Assembly (NCBI GenBank): GCA_020636005.1
Contig: JACJYR010000007.1
Location: forward strand, 1-64,000
Source of the DNA: Lewinellaceae bacterium
Lineage (GTDB): Bacteria; Bacteroidota; Bacteroidia; Chitinophagales; Saprospiraceae
Direction of reading: 5' to 3'
DNA: 64,000 nucleotides
The notes under the pieces were generated by a model. It saw only the letters and a list, made by a program, of their open reading frames with translations, ran no database searches and was not told the DNA's origin. This document shows, piece after piece, positions 35,652 through 42,954 of this stretch. The translations under genes and the position numbers were made by a program. Every line of letters begins with the position of its first letter. Positions within the stretch are counted from its first letter, which is position 1.

Positions 35652-37430
35652 ATGAAAAAGATAAAAATCAATCGTTCCACACTCATTGCCGCCATCGTCA
35701 TGCTGGCGGCCGGACTGCTCATCGGCTGGTTCGCCAAACCATCCGCTTCCGAAAACACTGGCCATGAAGGGCATGAAATGGCAGGCACGGAATCTTCCAA
35801 GGCCACTACCTGGACTTGTTCCATGCACCCGCAAATACGCCAGCCCGAACCTGGCCAATGCCCCATTTGCGGAATGGATTTGATACCGCTGGACGACAAC
35901 ATGTCAGAAGGCGACCCGATGGAAATCAAGATGTCGCCCACGGCAATGCAACTGGCCAATGTGCAGACAGCTATCGTCGGCTACGGGATGCCCACCAAGG
36001 AAGTGCGCATGAACGGCAAGGTGCAGGCCGACGAGCGGCTGAAATACTCGCAGGTGACCCACCTCGACGGACGGGTGGAGCAGCTTGCCATCAACTTCAC
36101 GGGCGAACCGGTGCGGCAGGGGCAGCGGATTGCCAGCATTTATTCGCCCGAACTGGTGACGGCACAGCAGGAGCTGTTTTCAGCCGTGAAAATCAAGGAC
36201 ATGCAACCGGCGCTGTACAATGCCGCCAAGCAAAAACTCAAAAACTGGAAACTCACCGACCCGCAAATCGAGGAAATCATCGCCTCCGGCAAACCGCAGG
36301 AGCGCTTCCCCATCCACGCCGACGTGAGCGGGATTGTTTTGGAAAAGAAGGTCAACCTCGGCGATTATGTCATGCGGGGTATGCCGTTGTACGAGGTGGT
36401 GGATTTGTCGAGGGTTTGGGTGCTGTTCGATGTTTATGAAAGCGACATGCCCTGGGTAAAGGTGGGCAGCACGGTGGATTTCACCATCCAGTCGCTTCCA
36501 GGCGAAAGTTTCAAAGGAAAAATCACCTTCATTGACCCCGTCATTGACCCCATGACGAGGGTGGCGACGGCGAGGGTGGAAATGCCCAACCCCGGCGGCA
36601 AGCTCAAGCCGGAAATGTTTGCCAGCGGCATCATCAAGACCCAATTGGCGGGCAAAAAAGACCAGCTCGTTGTCCCGAAATCCGCCGTCATGTGGACGGG
36701 CGAGCGTTCGGTGGTTTATGTGAAAAAATCAACCGAACAGGGCACGAACTTCTTGATGCAAGAGGTCACGCTGGGGCCTCTGGCCGGGGACAATTATGTG
36801 ATAAAAAAAGGGCTTGAGCCTGGCACTGAAATCGCCGTCAACGGCACCTTCTCCATTGATGCCGCTGCACAACTGGCGGGCAAACCCAGCATGATGAACC
36901 CCGAGGGCGGTGCGGTGATGACGGGGCACAACCACGGCGGAAGCCCTACCACTGCTGCTGCGCCGATGGTTTCGATGGAGGTGGGCAAACAGGCCAAATC
37001 AGCGGTGAAGCAATTGTTTGACCTCTATTTCCCGCTGAAAGATGCGCTGGTGAAAGACGACCTGGCCACCGCCAAAAAGCAGGCTGGCGATTTGAAAAAA
37101 GCTTTTGAAAAAACCAGTATGAGCCTTTTCACAGGTGCTGCCCACAACCATTGGATGAACCATAGCGCTGCTGCGGTGGAGGCTTTGAACAAAATCGCCG
37201 TTGCCAAAGACGTGGAGGAAGCACGAAAGTATTTTAAGCCGCTATCCAGCCAGATGGTGGCGCTTGCAAAAGCCTTCGGCCCCTTCGGTGAAACGGTGTA
37301 CGTGCAGCACTGCCCGATGGCGGATGGCAACACCGGGGCGGACTGGCTGAGCCTGGACAAAGAAATCCACAACCCCTATTTCGGTGATAAAATGCTGAAG
37401 TGTGGGAGCGTGACGGAGACGATTAAGTGA
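35652..37430 (+). CDS. cusB: CusB-type periplasmic adaptor with N-terminal metal-binding and C-terminal DUF3347 domains
   Basis: From ATG 35652 (592 residues) there is an N-terminal anchor, then a heavy-metal-binding domain WTCSMHPQIRQPEPGQCPIC (about 54-80, Cys/His/Met ligands). The HlyD/CusB barrel-sandwich and beta-barrel core follows (about 95-400). A His-rich linker (MTGHNHGGS) and a DUF3347 domain (about 450-575; HNHWMNHSAAAVEALN, YVQHCPMADG) end the protein. It links CusA to the TolC channel and can hand over Cu(I). The extra metal sites at both ends are usual for Bacteroidota adaptors. Confidence 0.92.
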   Translation: MKKIKINRSTLIAAIVMLAAGLLIGWFAKPSASENTGHEGHEMAGTESSKATTWTCSMHPQIRQPEPGQCPICGMDLIPLDDNMSEGDPMEIKMSPTAMQLANVQTAIVGYGMPTKEVRMNGKVQADERLKYSQVTHLDGRVEQLAINFTGEPVRQGQRIASIYSPELVTAQQELFSAVKIKDMQPALYNAAKQKLKNWKLTDPQIEEIIASGKPQERFPIHADVSGIVLEKKVNLGDYVMRGMPLYEVVDLSRVWVLFDVYESDMPWVKVGSTVDFTIQSLPGESFKGKITFIDPVIDPMTRVATARVEMPNPGGKLKPEMFASGIIKTQLAGKKDQLVVPKSAVMWTGERSVVYVKKSTEQGTNFLMQEVTLGPLAGDNYVIKKGLEPGTEIAVNGTFSIDAAAQLAGKPSMMNPEGGAVMTGHNHGGSPTTAAAPMVSMEVGKQAKSAVKQLFDLYFPLKDALVKDDLATAKKQAGDLKKAFEKTSMSLFTGAAHNHWMNHSAAAVEALNKIAVAKDVEEARKYFKPLSSQMVALAKAFGPFGETVYVQHCPMADGNTGADWLSLDKEIHNPYFGDKMLKCGSVTETIK

Positions 37431-37446
37431 ACTAATTTATAACCAA

Positions 37447-37480
37447 GTCTGCCCTGGCTGCCCGAAGCTGACAGGCAGGC
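37447..37480. repeat. Dispersed palindrome GTCTGCC...GGCAGGC (copy 2)
   Basis: Arms are GTCTGCC 37447-37453 and GGCAGGC 37474-37480 with a 20-base loop. The flank ATTAAAATCCTTTCGACA runs to the next ATG and closely resembles the flank of the copy at 37781. Confidence 0.6.
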
Positions 37481-37498
37481 ATTAAAATCCTTTCGACA

Positions 37499-37768
37499 AT
37501 GAAGCTATTAAAAATTCTGGTATTTCTCGTGTTTTTCGCTGCCGCTTCGGCGGTCGCCGTTTCGTGCGGCGGCAATCAGCATTCGGAATCCTCCGAAGCA
37601 AAACAAGGCAAGGAATACACCTCCGCCTACGTCTGCCCCATGCACTGCGAGGGCAGCGGCAGCGATGAACCGGGCAAGTGCCCCAAGTGTGGGATGGAAT
37701 ACAAAAAGAATGAAAACCACCAACCTGATGGGCACGACCAAAGTGGCCATGAGGGACATAATCACTAA
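37499..37768 (+). CDS. Heavy-metal-binding (HMBD) lipoprotein
   Basis: The 89-residue product has lipobox VAVSC (Cys 23), one heavy-metal-binding domain (YVCPMHCEGSGSDEPGKCPK, then CGMEY) and a His-rich tail (GHDQSGHEGHNH). The Cys/Met/His set matches the domain at the start of the adjacent CusB protein. It is probably a lipid-anchored periplasmic copper chaperone or buffer for the pump. It is encoded 68 bp after cusB behind a palindromic leader. Confidence 0.85.
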   Translation: MKLLKILVFLVFFAAASAVAVSCGGNQHSESSEAKQGKEYTSAYVCPMHCEGSGSDEPGKCPKCGMEYKKNENHQPDGHDQSGHEGHNH

Positions 37769-37780
37769 TTTTTCTAACCA

Positions 37781-37798
37781 GTCTGCCAATAGGCAGGC
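37781..37798. repeat. Dispersed palindrome GTCTGCC-AATA-GGCAGGC (copy 3)
   Basis: A perfect core hairpin CTGCC/GGCAG has a 4-base loop, 15 bp before the next ATG. The context TAACCAGTCTGCC...GGCAGGCATCAAAAT is shared with the leader of the previous gene, so the two 5' regions look duplicated. Confidence 0.6.
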
Positions 37799-37813
37799 AT
37801 CAAAATTTCGAAC

Positions 37814-38518
37814 ATGAAGTATTTAAGTCAAATCCTGAGTCTCGGTTTTTTTCTTTTCCTGGCCATTCAGGTACAGGCACAGCATGACCACGGCAGCCAT
37901 AATCAAAAGGCCGCAACCACCAAAGCCGAAGCCACACCAGCCGGCGGCGTAACGGACATTTTCATGGTTTCCGGCAATTGTGGCATGTGTGAACGGAGGA
38001 TAGAAGGTGCGCTCACAAATGTGAAAGGCGTCCAATCCGCTGATTGGGACGTGGACACGAAAGTGCTGACCGTCAAGTACGATGATACCGTCATCTCGCT
38101 TGACGACATCAAGAAAAAGGTGGCGGAAGCGGGGCACGACACGGACAAGTTCCGGGCGAAAGACGAAGTGTACAGCAACCTGCCGGGTTGCTGCCAGTAT
38201 GACCGGCCAGCAGCCGAAAAGACAAGCAACGTGTCGGCAGTCCAAGGCACTGAGGCATCTCTGACCGTCTATGGCAACTGTGGCATGTGCAAGCGACGCA
38301 TCGAAGGGGCGCTCATAAAAATGGCAGGGGTCAACGCTGCCAACTGGGACGCTGAAACACAGGTTTTGTCAGTAAACTACGATGCCGCCCAAACGAACCT
38401 GGACGAGATACAAAAGACAATTACCAGGGTGGGCCACGATACCGATAAGTACCGGACCGATGATAAGGTTTATGAAAATCTGCCGGGTTGCTGCCAGTAC
38501 GACCGGCCAAAAGGTTAA
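37814..38518 (+). CDS. Exported protein with two tandem HMA domains
   Basis: The 234-residue product has a signal peptide (ending QVQAQ, about 23), a His-rich stretch (HDHGSHN), then two heavy-metal-associated domains. Metal motifs are NCGMC with C56/C59 and C156/C159. Each domain is followed by GHDTDKxR and NLPGCCQYDRP (GCC at 125-127 and 225-227). The unit length is exactly 100 residues, so this is an internal 300-bp duplication. HMA domains ferry Cu(I). The added GCCQYDRP tail could be a second thiol site. Periplasmic location is unusual for HMA chaperones, which are mostly cytosolic. Confidence 0.85.
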   Translation: MKYLSQILSLGFFLFLAIQVQAQHDHGSHNQKAATTKAEATPAGGVTDIFMVSGNCGMCERRIEGALTNVKGVQSADWDVDTKVLTVKYDDTVISLDDIKKKVAEAGHDTDKFRAKDEVYSNLPGCCQYDRPAAEKTSNVSAVQGTEASLTVYGNCGMCKRRIEGALIKMAGVNAANWDAETQVLSVNYDAAQTNLDEIQKTITRVGHDTDKYRTDDKVYENLPGCCQYDRPKG

Positions 38519-38561
38519 AAGGATAATATTCTTCTTATACAGATTTTTTTGAAAGCGCGCA

Positions 38562-38594
38562 GCAGGCAGGGGTTACGAAGTATGTTTTGCCTGC
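38562..38594. repeat. GCAGGCA/TGCCTGC hairpin
   Basis: Arms are at 38562-38568 and 38588-38594, about 45 bp after the double-HMA gene and 25 bp before the small membrane gene. The arms resemble the GTCTGCC/GGCAGGC family but in opposite order. Confidence 0.45.
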
Positions 38595-38619
38595 CGCCTT
38601 TCTCTAAAAAACAGCCGGT

Positions 38620-38748
38620 ATGAAATCATGCTGCAAAGAAGCATTTGAGGATAAGCCTAAGTCCATGTTAGGGCGGGTTTTCAACTGGCTCGTGCTTGGT
38701 ATTCTGCTCGTTTTGGTAGTCGGGGTACTGATTCAATTGATAGCTTAA
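38620..38748 (+). CDS. 42-residue single-span membrane protein
   Basis: ATG 38620 opens a 42-codon frame: MKSCCKEAFEDKPKSMLGR, then one hydrophobic helix (about residues 20-41) ending at the C-terminus. A CC pair stands at residues 4-5. It sits cleanly in the gap between the double-HMA and Usp genes, 10 bp before the latter, on the same strand. No homologue is recalled. The vicinal cysteines suggest metal or redox sensing (inference). Small size keeps confidence moderate. Confidence 0.55.
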   Translation: MKSCCKEAFEDKPKSMLGRVFNWLVLGILLVLVVGVLIQLIA

Positions 38749-38758
38749 AACATCCGCC

Positions 38759-39592
38759 ATGAAAAAAATACTTGTTCCAACCGACTTCTCCCCATGCGCC
38801 AACAACGCTGCTGAAACAGCATTGCAAATTGCCCAAAAAGCAAATGCGGGCATTGATTTCCTGCACATCCTGGTCACGCCCATTGATTGGGTGGCTTTGG
38901 ACATCAGGAAAGAAAGCCAATACCCGGAGGTGAAAAAACAAATTGGCCATGCAAAAGGAGAACTCAATAAATGGGTAAAACGGGCAAAAGGGTTGGGGCT
39001 GCAAAGTGAAAAGGTGCTGACCTTCACGCAAGGCAGCGAAGAAATTGTGAACCATGCCGAAAGCCACGGCCACGATTTAATCGTGATGGGTTCGCACGGG
39101 GCGAGCGGGTTGAAAGAACTGGTGATGGGTTCCAATGCCCAAAAAGTGGTGCAGGAGGCAAAGACCCCGGTGCTCATCATCAAAGAAGAGTTGAAAAGCC
39201 TGAAAATTGAAAACATGGTTTTCGCCTCCACTTTTTTGGAGGACGTACACCGGCCATTTCACCAGATTATTGATTTCGCAGATTTGATGGGGGCTTATAA
39301 TAGCCTGCTTTATGTCAATGTGCCCGAGCAGTTTGAGGAAAGCCACCAGAGCGAGTCGAGGATGAAAAGTTTTCTGACAAGGTGCCCCAGGGGGACATGC
39401 AGCATCAATGTATTCAATGCTGAAACCCCCGAAAAGGGCATCCTCCAATTTGCCGAAGACAGGGGGATGGATGTCATCGCCATTGTGACACACGGACGGA
39501 AAGGTATCAAAGGCCTGTTTGCGTCTTCTTTGACGGAAAAACTGGTCAACCATTCCCCATTACCCGTATTGAGCGTCAACATGCAGGCTTAA
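38759..39592 (+). CDS. Universal stress protein, two UspA domains
   Basis: The 277-residue product has two UspA folds. The first (1-140) starts MKKILVPTDFSPCANNAAETA and ends DLIVMGSHGASGLKELVMGSNAQKVV plus TPVLIIK, the ATP-binding G-x2-G-x9-G-S/T type motif. The second (about 145-277) is less conserved and ends VTHGRKGIKGLFASSLTEKLVNHSPLPVL. Tandem Usp proteins accumulate in starvation, hypoxia or membrane stress. It abuts the K+ channel gene directly (stop at 39592, next start at 39593), indicating joint expression. Confidence 0.9.
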   Translation: MKKILVPTDFSPCANNAAETALQIAQKANAGIDFLHILVTPIDWVALDIRKESQYPEVKKQIGHAKGELNKWVKRAKGLGLQSEKVLTFTQGSEEIVNHAESHGHDLIVMGSHGASGLKELVMGSNAQKVVQEAKTPVLIIKEELKSLKIENMVFASTFLEDVHRPFHQIIDFADLMGAYNSLLYVNVPEQFEESHQSESRMKSFLTRCPRGTCSINVFNAETPEKGILQFAEDRGMDVIAIVTHGRKGIKGLFASSLTEKLVNHSPLPVLSVNMQA

Positions 39593-40186
39593 ATGAAAGT
39601 ATTGAAAGAGACATATCAAAGAAAAACCACGGTGAAAGAGGTGGGCAGTTTCCTGAAAGAATTTCTTTTCAAGGAAATGGGGCTGATTACAGTCGGGGTA
39701 CTGCTGTACCTGATACTCATCAATGTTTTCAGCCATCATAGACAGGCGGTTTTGATGACTGTATTTGTGCTGTTGTTTGCCGTCATCAAAGTGGCCTATT
39801 TCCTGTTGTTCACGCTCAACCGTTTGGAAAAACACCTGCGGCACAGCGCCTTTTCATTTTACCGCTGCCTCTCCTCTTTTTCCACGATTATCATCCTGCT
39901 CATCCTGTCGTTTTCATTGGATTATGTGTGCCTGTCCGATTGTAATGCACTGGCTTTTGAAGGTATTCAGGCGAGCAGTCCATTGTTCTACCGCTTTTTG
40001 GAATTCAACTATTTCAGCGTCGTCACATTTGCCACCATTGGTTTTGGGGACATTGTCCCGGCCTCGTTGGGAGCAAAACTGCTGGTCATGCTGGAAATCA
40101 CGACGAGCTTTTTCATGGTGGTTTTCATATTGTCCAATTTCTACAACCTCCATTTTTATTACCGGGATAATAACAGGGGGAATTAA
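39593..40186 (+). CDS. Two-pore-domain-like potassium channel (Ion_trans_2)
   Basis: The 197-residue product has four hydrophobic spans (about 26-44, 47-70, 97-114 and 163-184). A pore loop carries the selectivity filter TIGFGD in FSVVTFATIGFGDIVPASLG (about 140-159). Only one filter is present, so a tetramer would be needed. No RCK/TrkA domain follows. It probably conducts K+ across the inner membrane during stress. There is zero spacing to the Usp gene. Confidence 0.82.
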   Translation: MKVLKETYQRKTTVKEVGSFLKEFLFKEMGLITVGVLLYLILINVFSHHRQAVLMTVFVLLFAVIKVAYFLLFTLNRLEKHLRHSAFSFYRCLSSFSTIIILLILSFSLDYVCLSDCNALAFEGIQASSPLFYRFLEFNYFSVVTFATIGFGDIVPASLGAKLLVMLEITTSFFMVVFILSNFYNLHFYYRDNNRGN

Positions 40187-40198
40187 ACAACAACAATC

Positions 40199-40510
40199 AT
40201 GAGAGACTATCAAAACTTGGTGGAAGCACTAAACGACCTAAAGGCAAGAGGCTATGAAAATGATTTCAACTTAAAGCCTTTTTGCGTGGAATGTGCTTCC
40301 CTCCAACTACAGTTGCACCCCGAAGATTTTGAAATAAAAGAAACGTATCGCTTCGAAGGGATGAGCAATCCCGATGACAGTTCGGTGGTATATGCCATCG
40401 AATCACTCAGCGGCATAAAGGGCGTGATGGTAGATGCTTACGGCGTCTATGCGGAAGCGCTTACACCGGAAATGGCAACCAAGCTTGGAAACACAAATGC
40501 GAAGCAGTAA
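40199..40510 (+). CDS. Small conserved Bacteroidota protein
   Basis: The 103-residue product has MRDYQNLVEALNDLKARGY at the start, a CVECAS pair and FEIKETYRFEGMSNPDDSSV, then VYAIES and VDAYGVYAE. I recall this small family as widespread in Bacteroidota and sometimes labelled as phosphoribosylpyrophosphate synthetase without any PRPP motif; it has none here. Function is unknown. The gene starts 12 bp after the channel gene in the stress/metal cluster. Confidence 0.75.
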   Translation: MRDYQNLVEALNDLKARGYENDFNLKPFCVECASLQLQLHPEDFEIKETYRFEGMSNPDDSSVVYAIESLSGIKGVMVDAYGVYAEALTPEMATKLGNTNAKQ

Positions 40511-40543
40511 GCCATCATAGTATCACAACTAAAATCCATCAAA

Positions 40544-41125
40544 ATGGAAACTTACGAAATCCACGATTTGACCATCAAAAATATGATATGCAGCAGGTGC
40601 CTGAAGGTCATCCGGCAAGACCTCGAATCTATCGGGGTGGAGTTGCTGGAACTGCGGCTGGGGAAAATAAGAATCAAGTACCCAAAGGATAAAGTGACGC
40701 TGAAGCAGATTGAAGAATTCCTGGAACTGGATGAATTTGAATTGGTGAAAGACAAAAGCGAGGTTATTTCGGAAGAGGTGAAGCTCGTTTTGATAAAAAT
40801 GGTGAATAACCTGCCCATTGACCGGACGCAAAAACTGTCCGATTTCCTTGCAGAAAAACTGCACCGGGACTACTGGACACTGAGCAGGACTTTTTCCAAG
40901 ACGGAAGGGACGACCATCGAGCGCTATCTCATCCTGCTACGGGTGGAAAAAGCGAAGGAACTGATTGAGTACGATGAAATGAATTTTTCCGAAATAGCCT
41001 ATGAACTGGGCTACAACAACATCAACCACCTGTCGGGGCAGTTCAAGCAGGTGACGGGCATGAGCATGAGCGAGTACAAACAGCTAAAAGACAAGCTGCG
41101 CTCGCCATTGGACAAGATTCTGTAA
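40544..41125 (+). CDS. AraC-type regulator with N-terminal HMA-like metal-sensing domain
   Basis: Residues 1-75 have the HMA beta-alpha-beta pattern (EIHDLTIKNMICSRCLKVI; Cys16 and Cys19 as MxCxxC) followed by LRLGKIRIKYPKDKVTLKQIEEFLE. Residues about 95-190 are an AraC/XylS double HTH (LSDFLAEKLHRDYWTLSRTF, EIAYELGYNNINHLSGQFKQVTGMSMSEYK). The 193-residue protein probably senses Cu(I) or a similar ion and controls the surrounding metal and stress genes. It is located in the middle of them. Its operator is not evident. Confidence 0.85.
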   Translation: METYEIHDLTIKNMICSRCLKVIRQDLESIGVELLELRLGKIRIKYPKDKVTLKQIEEFLELDEFELVKDKSEVISEEVKLVLIKMVNNLPIDRTQKLSDFLAEKLHRDYWTLSRTFSKTEGTTIERYLILLRVEKAKELIEYDEMNFSEIAYELGYNNINHLSGQFKQVTGMSMSEYKQLKDKLRSPLDKIL

Positions 41126-41361
41126 ACATTACCCAAAAGAGGATAAACCCTAGTCATGGAAAAGTCGTAATTTTATGATTATTAGATAATTAGGGTAAAA
41201 ACCATGATTTTCCCATTCCATTTTCTGCCTGCACTTCCCATGCGTTTTTAGAATGAGAAAAAACAAATTTTAAAGCCGGTTTTAAAACAGCGTGTTAGGC
41301 CAACTCAATTCAATTGACCTCGGTTGAAAAGCCTTTTTATTGACTAAAAACAACGTTTGAC

Positions 41362-41589
41362 ATGAAAAACAAACGCCTGATTTGGATGCTCATCGGCTGC
41401 GTTTTGCCGCTGCTGCTCATATTTTTTGCCCCGGCCTTGGGTTTGAGCAGCAACGCCAGCCTGTTGATTTTCATCGTGGCCATGTTCGCCTGCCACCTGT
41501 TCATGCCCCACGGTCACGGAGGGCATGAAGGGCACGGGCAGCATGACCATTCACCTAACCAAAAAGAAGAACGTCATGAACACCATTAA
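41362..41589 (+). CDS. Small His-rich membrane protein
   Basis: The 75-residue product has two membrane helices (about 6-25 and 30-46; a Pro-Ala break between) and a cytosolic or periplasmic His-rich tail (HGHGGHEGHGQHDH, ending EERHEHH). The tail should bind divalent metals. It resembles DUF2933-type proteins of metal islands. Its end overlaps the start of the next gene by 14 bp. The preceding 236 bp (41126-41361) are A+T-rich without a clear promoter. Confidence 0.75.
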   Translation: MKNKRLIWMLIGCVLPLLLIFFAPALGLSSNASLLIFIVAMFACHLFMPHGHGGHEGHGQHDHSPNQKEERHEHH

Positions 41590-41851
41590 CATTAGAAAAT
41601 TTGGGCTGGCGGTCGGGTTGACCTGGGCGCTGCTCTACCTCGGTTGTGCCATTGTGATGATGACGGTGGGGAGGGAAGGCACGGTGCTGTTTTTCAACAG
41701 CTTGCTGCATGGGTTGGACACCGCACCCATCATCCGCATGGGGGTGCCGTTTTACGAATTCTGCATCGGGCTGGTTGAGTCTTTTATCCTCGGCTGGCTG
41801 GTAGGGGCTTGCGTTGCCGGCATTTACAACTTCAGTATGGCCAAAAAATGA
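41576..41851 (+). CDS. DUF5676 family membrane protein
   Basis: The 91-residue product from ATG 41576 (an in-frame start at 41525 lies inside the previous gene) has two helices (about 9-28 and 64-85). Between them lies a segment with FFNSLLHGLDTAPIIRMGVPF. This matches the DUF5676 pattern, a small inner-membrane family often near metal-transport genes. Role is unknown. Confidence 0.78.
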   Translation: MNTINIRKFGLAVGLTWALLYLGCAIVMMTVGREGTVLFFNSLLHGLDTAPIIRMGVPFYEFCIGLVESFILGWLVGACVAGIYNFSMAKK

Positions 41852-41880
41852 ATTTTATAACCAGTAAAACAACAAAAATC

Positions 41881-42231
41881 ATGATTAACAAAAAGTATCA
41901 AAAGGACAACGCTTGCTGCGATGTGACTTTCAGCTTGCCGCTGGAAGTTGCGCCCGATGCCCGGGAAGTACGGGTGGTCGGCGATTTCAATAATTGGAAC
42001 TGGGAAGAGGGGCTGCCGATGAAAGCCACCAAGAACAAGAAAGAGTACCGGGCTACCGTGGAACTCGAACCGGGCAGACAGTACGAATTCCGGTATTTAC
42101 TGGACAACGAAAGATGGGAAAACGACCGGGAAGCCGACGACTATGTGCCTTCCCCGTTCGAGGGTGTCCACAACTGTGTGGTATCCCTGGAAGCGGAGGT
42201 TTCTGCTCCCGTCGAAAGTGCCGTCACCTAA
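41881..42231 (+). CDS. Stand-alone CBM48/isoamylase N-terminal (AMPK-beta-like) domain protein
   Basis: From ATG 41881 (116 residues) a glycogen-binding-type fold is visible: VTFSLPLEVAPDAREVRVVGDF, then NNWNWEEGLPM, TVELEPGRQYEFRYLLDNERW and NDREADDYV. W and N residues are at the sugar-binding positions. No enzymatic domain is attached. Similar small proteins bind glycogen or act as regulatory subunits. It may link carbohydrate storage with the glycolytic enzymes encoded downstream (inference). Confidence 0.85.
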   Translation: MINKKYQKDNACCDVTFSLPLEVAPDAREVRVVGDFNNWNWEEGLPMKATKNKKEYRATVELEPGRQYEFRYLLDNERWENDREADDYVPSPFEGVHNCVVSLEAEVSAPVESAVT

Positions 42232-42243
42232 AGCAAATGTTCA

Positions 42244-42954
42244 ATGGAATATGCTTGGTTCATCTGGTCGCTAATTGCATTGTTTTTTTGGGGTTATACA
42301 TACTGGAGGAAGCCCGGTTTCCGAAAGGAAATGAGGCAAATAAGCTGGCTTACAATGCTGTTCGGGTTGACCGAACCTTTGTTCGTTCCGGAATACTGGG
42401 CTCCTCCTTCTTTGTTTGATTTGGCCGAAAAAACCGGATTTGACATTGAAAGCTTCTTGTTTTCATTTGCCATTGGGGGTATTGGCGTGGTGCTGTACCG
42501 ATTGGTTTTTCCAGCTGAATTGAGTGCCTTGAGCGGGCATGAAAAATACCACAAGCGCCACCAGTTGCACCGGGTTATCCTCTTTTTGCCAGCGGCACTT
42601 TTTCTGGTACTGGCTGTTTTTACGAGCCTTAACCATATATACTGCGGCGTGATTGCATTATTTCTGGGAGGGGTGGCGACACTGTACTGCCGCCCCGACC
42701 TGAAAGCAAAAATATGGGTGGGCGGGCTGCTTTTTCTGGGGTTTTATGTGGTGTACTTCGGCAGCCTGTTGCTTGTTTTTCCGCAGTTCGTTGACGCCCA
42801 TTGGAACCTGGCTGCCCTCACCGGCATCAAGATAATAGGGATACCGCTGGAAGAACTGTTGTTCGCCTTCACTTTCGGCCTGTATTGGTCGGGCTTATAC
42901 GAACACCTTTTTTGGTATCAATTAAAACCTGACAACACTTTGACCCATGCTTAA
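42244..42954 (+). CDS. Lycopene-cyclase-fold membrane protein
   Basis: The 236-residue product is mostly hydrophobic, with about seven helices in two similar halves. The second half ends IGIPLEELLFAFTFGLYWSGLYEH, the PxEE(x)LF signature of heterodimeric CrtYc/CrtYd lycopene cyclases. The first half has a weaker LTEPLFVPEYW. No other carotenoid genes are visible. In Bacteroidota related proteins occur outside carotenoid clusters, so the catalytic role is open. It overlaps the NDH-2 gene by 8 bp. Confidence 0.78.
   Translation: MEYAWFIWSLIALFFWGYTYWRKPGFRKEMRQISWLTMLFGLTEPLFVPEYWAPPSLFDLAEKTGFDIESFLFSFAIGGIGVVLYRLVFPAELSALSGHEKYHKRHQLHRVILFLPAALFLVLAVFTSLNHIYCGVIALFLGGVATLYCRPDLKAKIWVGGLLFLGFYVVYFGSLLLVFPQFVDAHWNLAALTGIKIIGIPLEELLFAFTFGLYWSGLYEHLFWYQLKPDNTLTHA

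Noticed and set aside
40199..40510. Naming the 103-residue protein a PRPP synthetase
   Set aside because: It has no PRPP-binding loop and is far too short; the true homologue is at 54094-54999.
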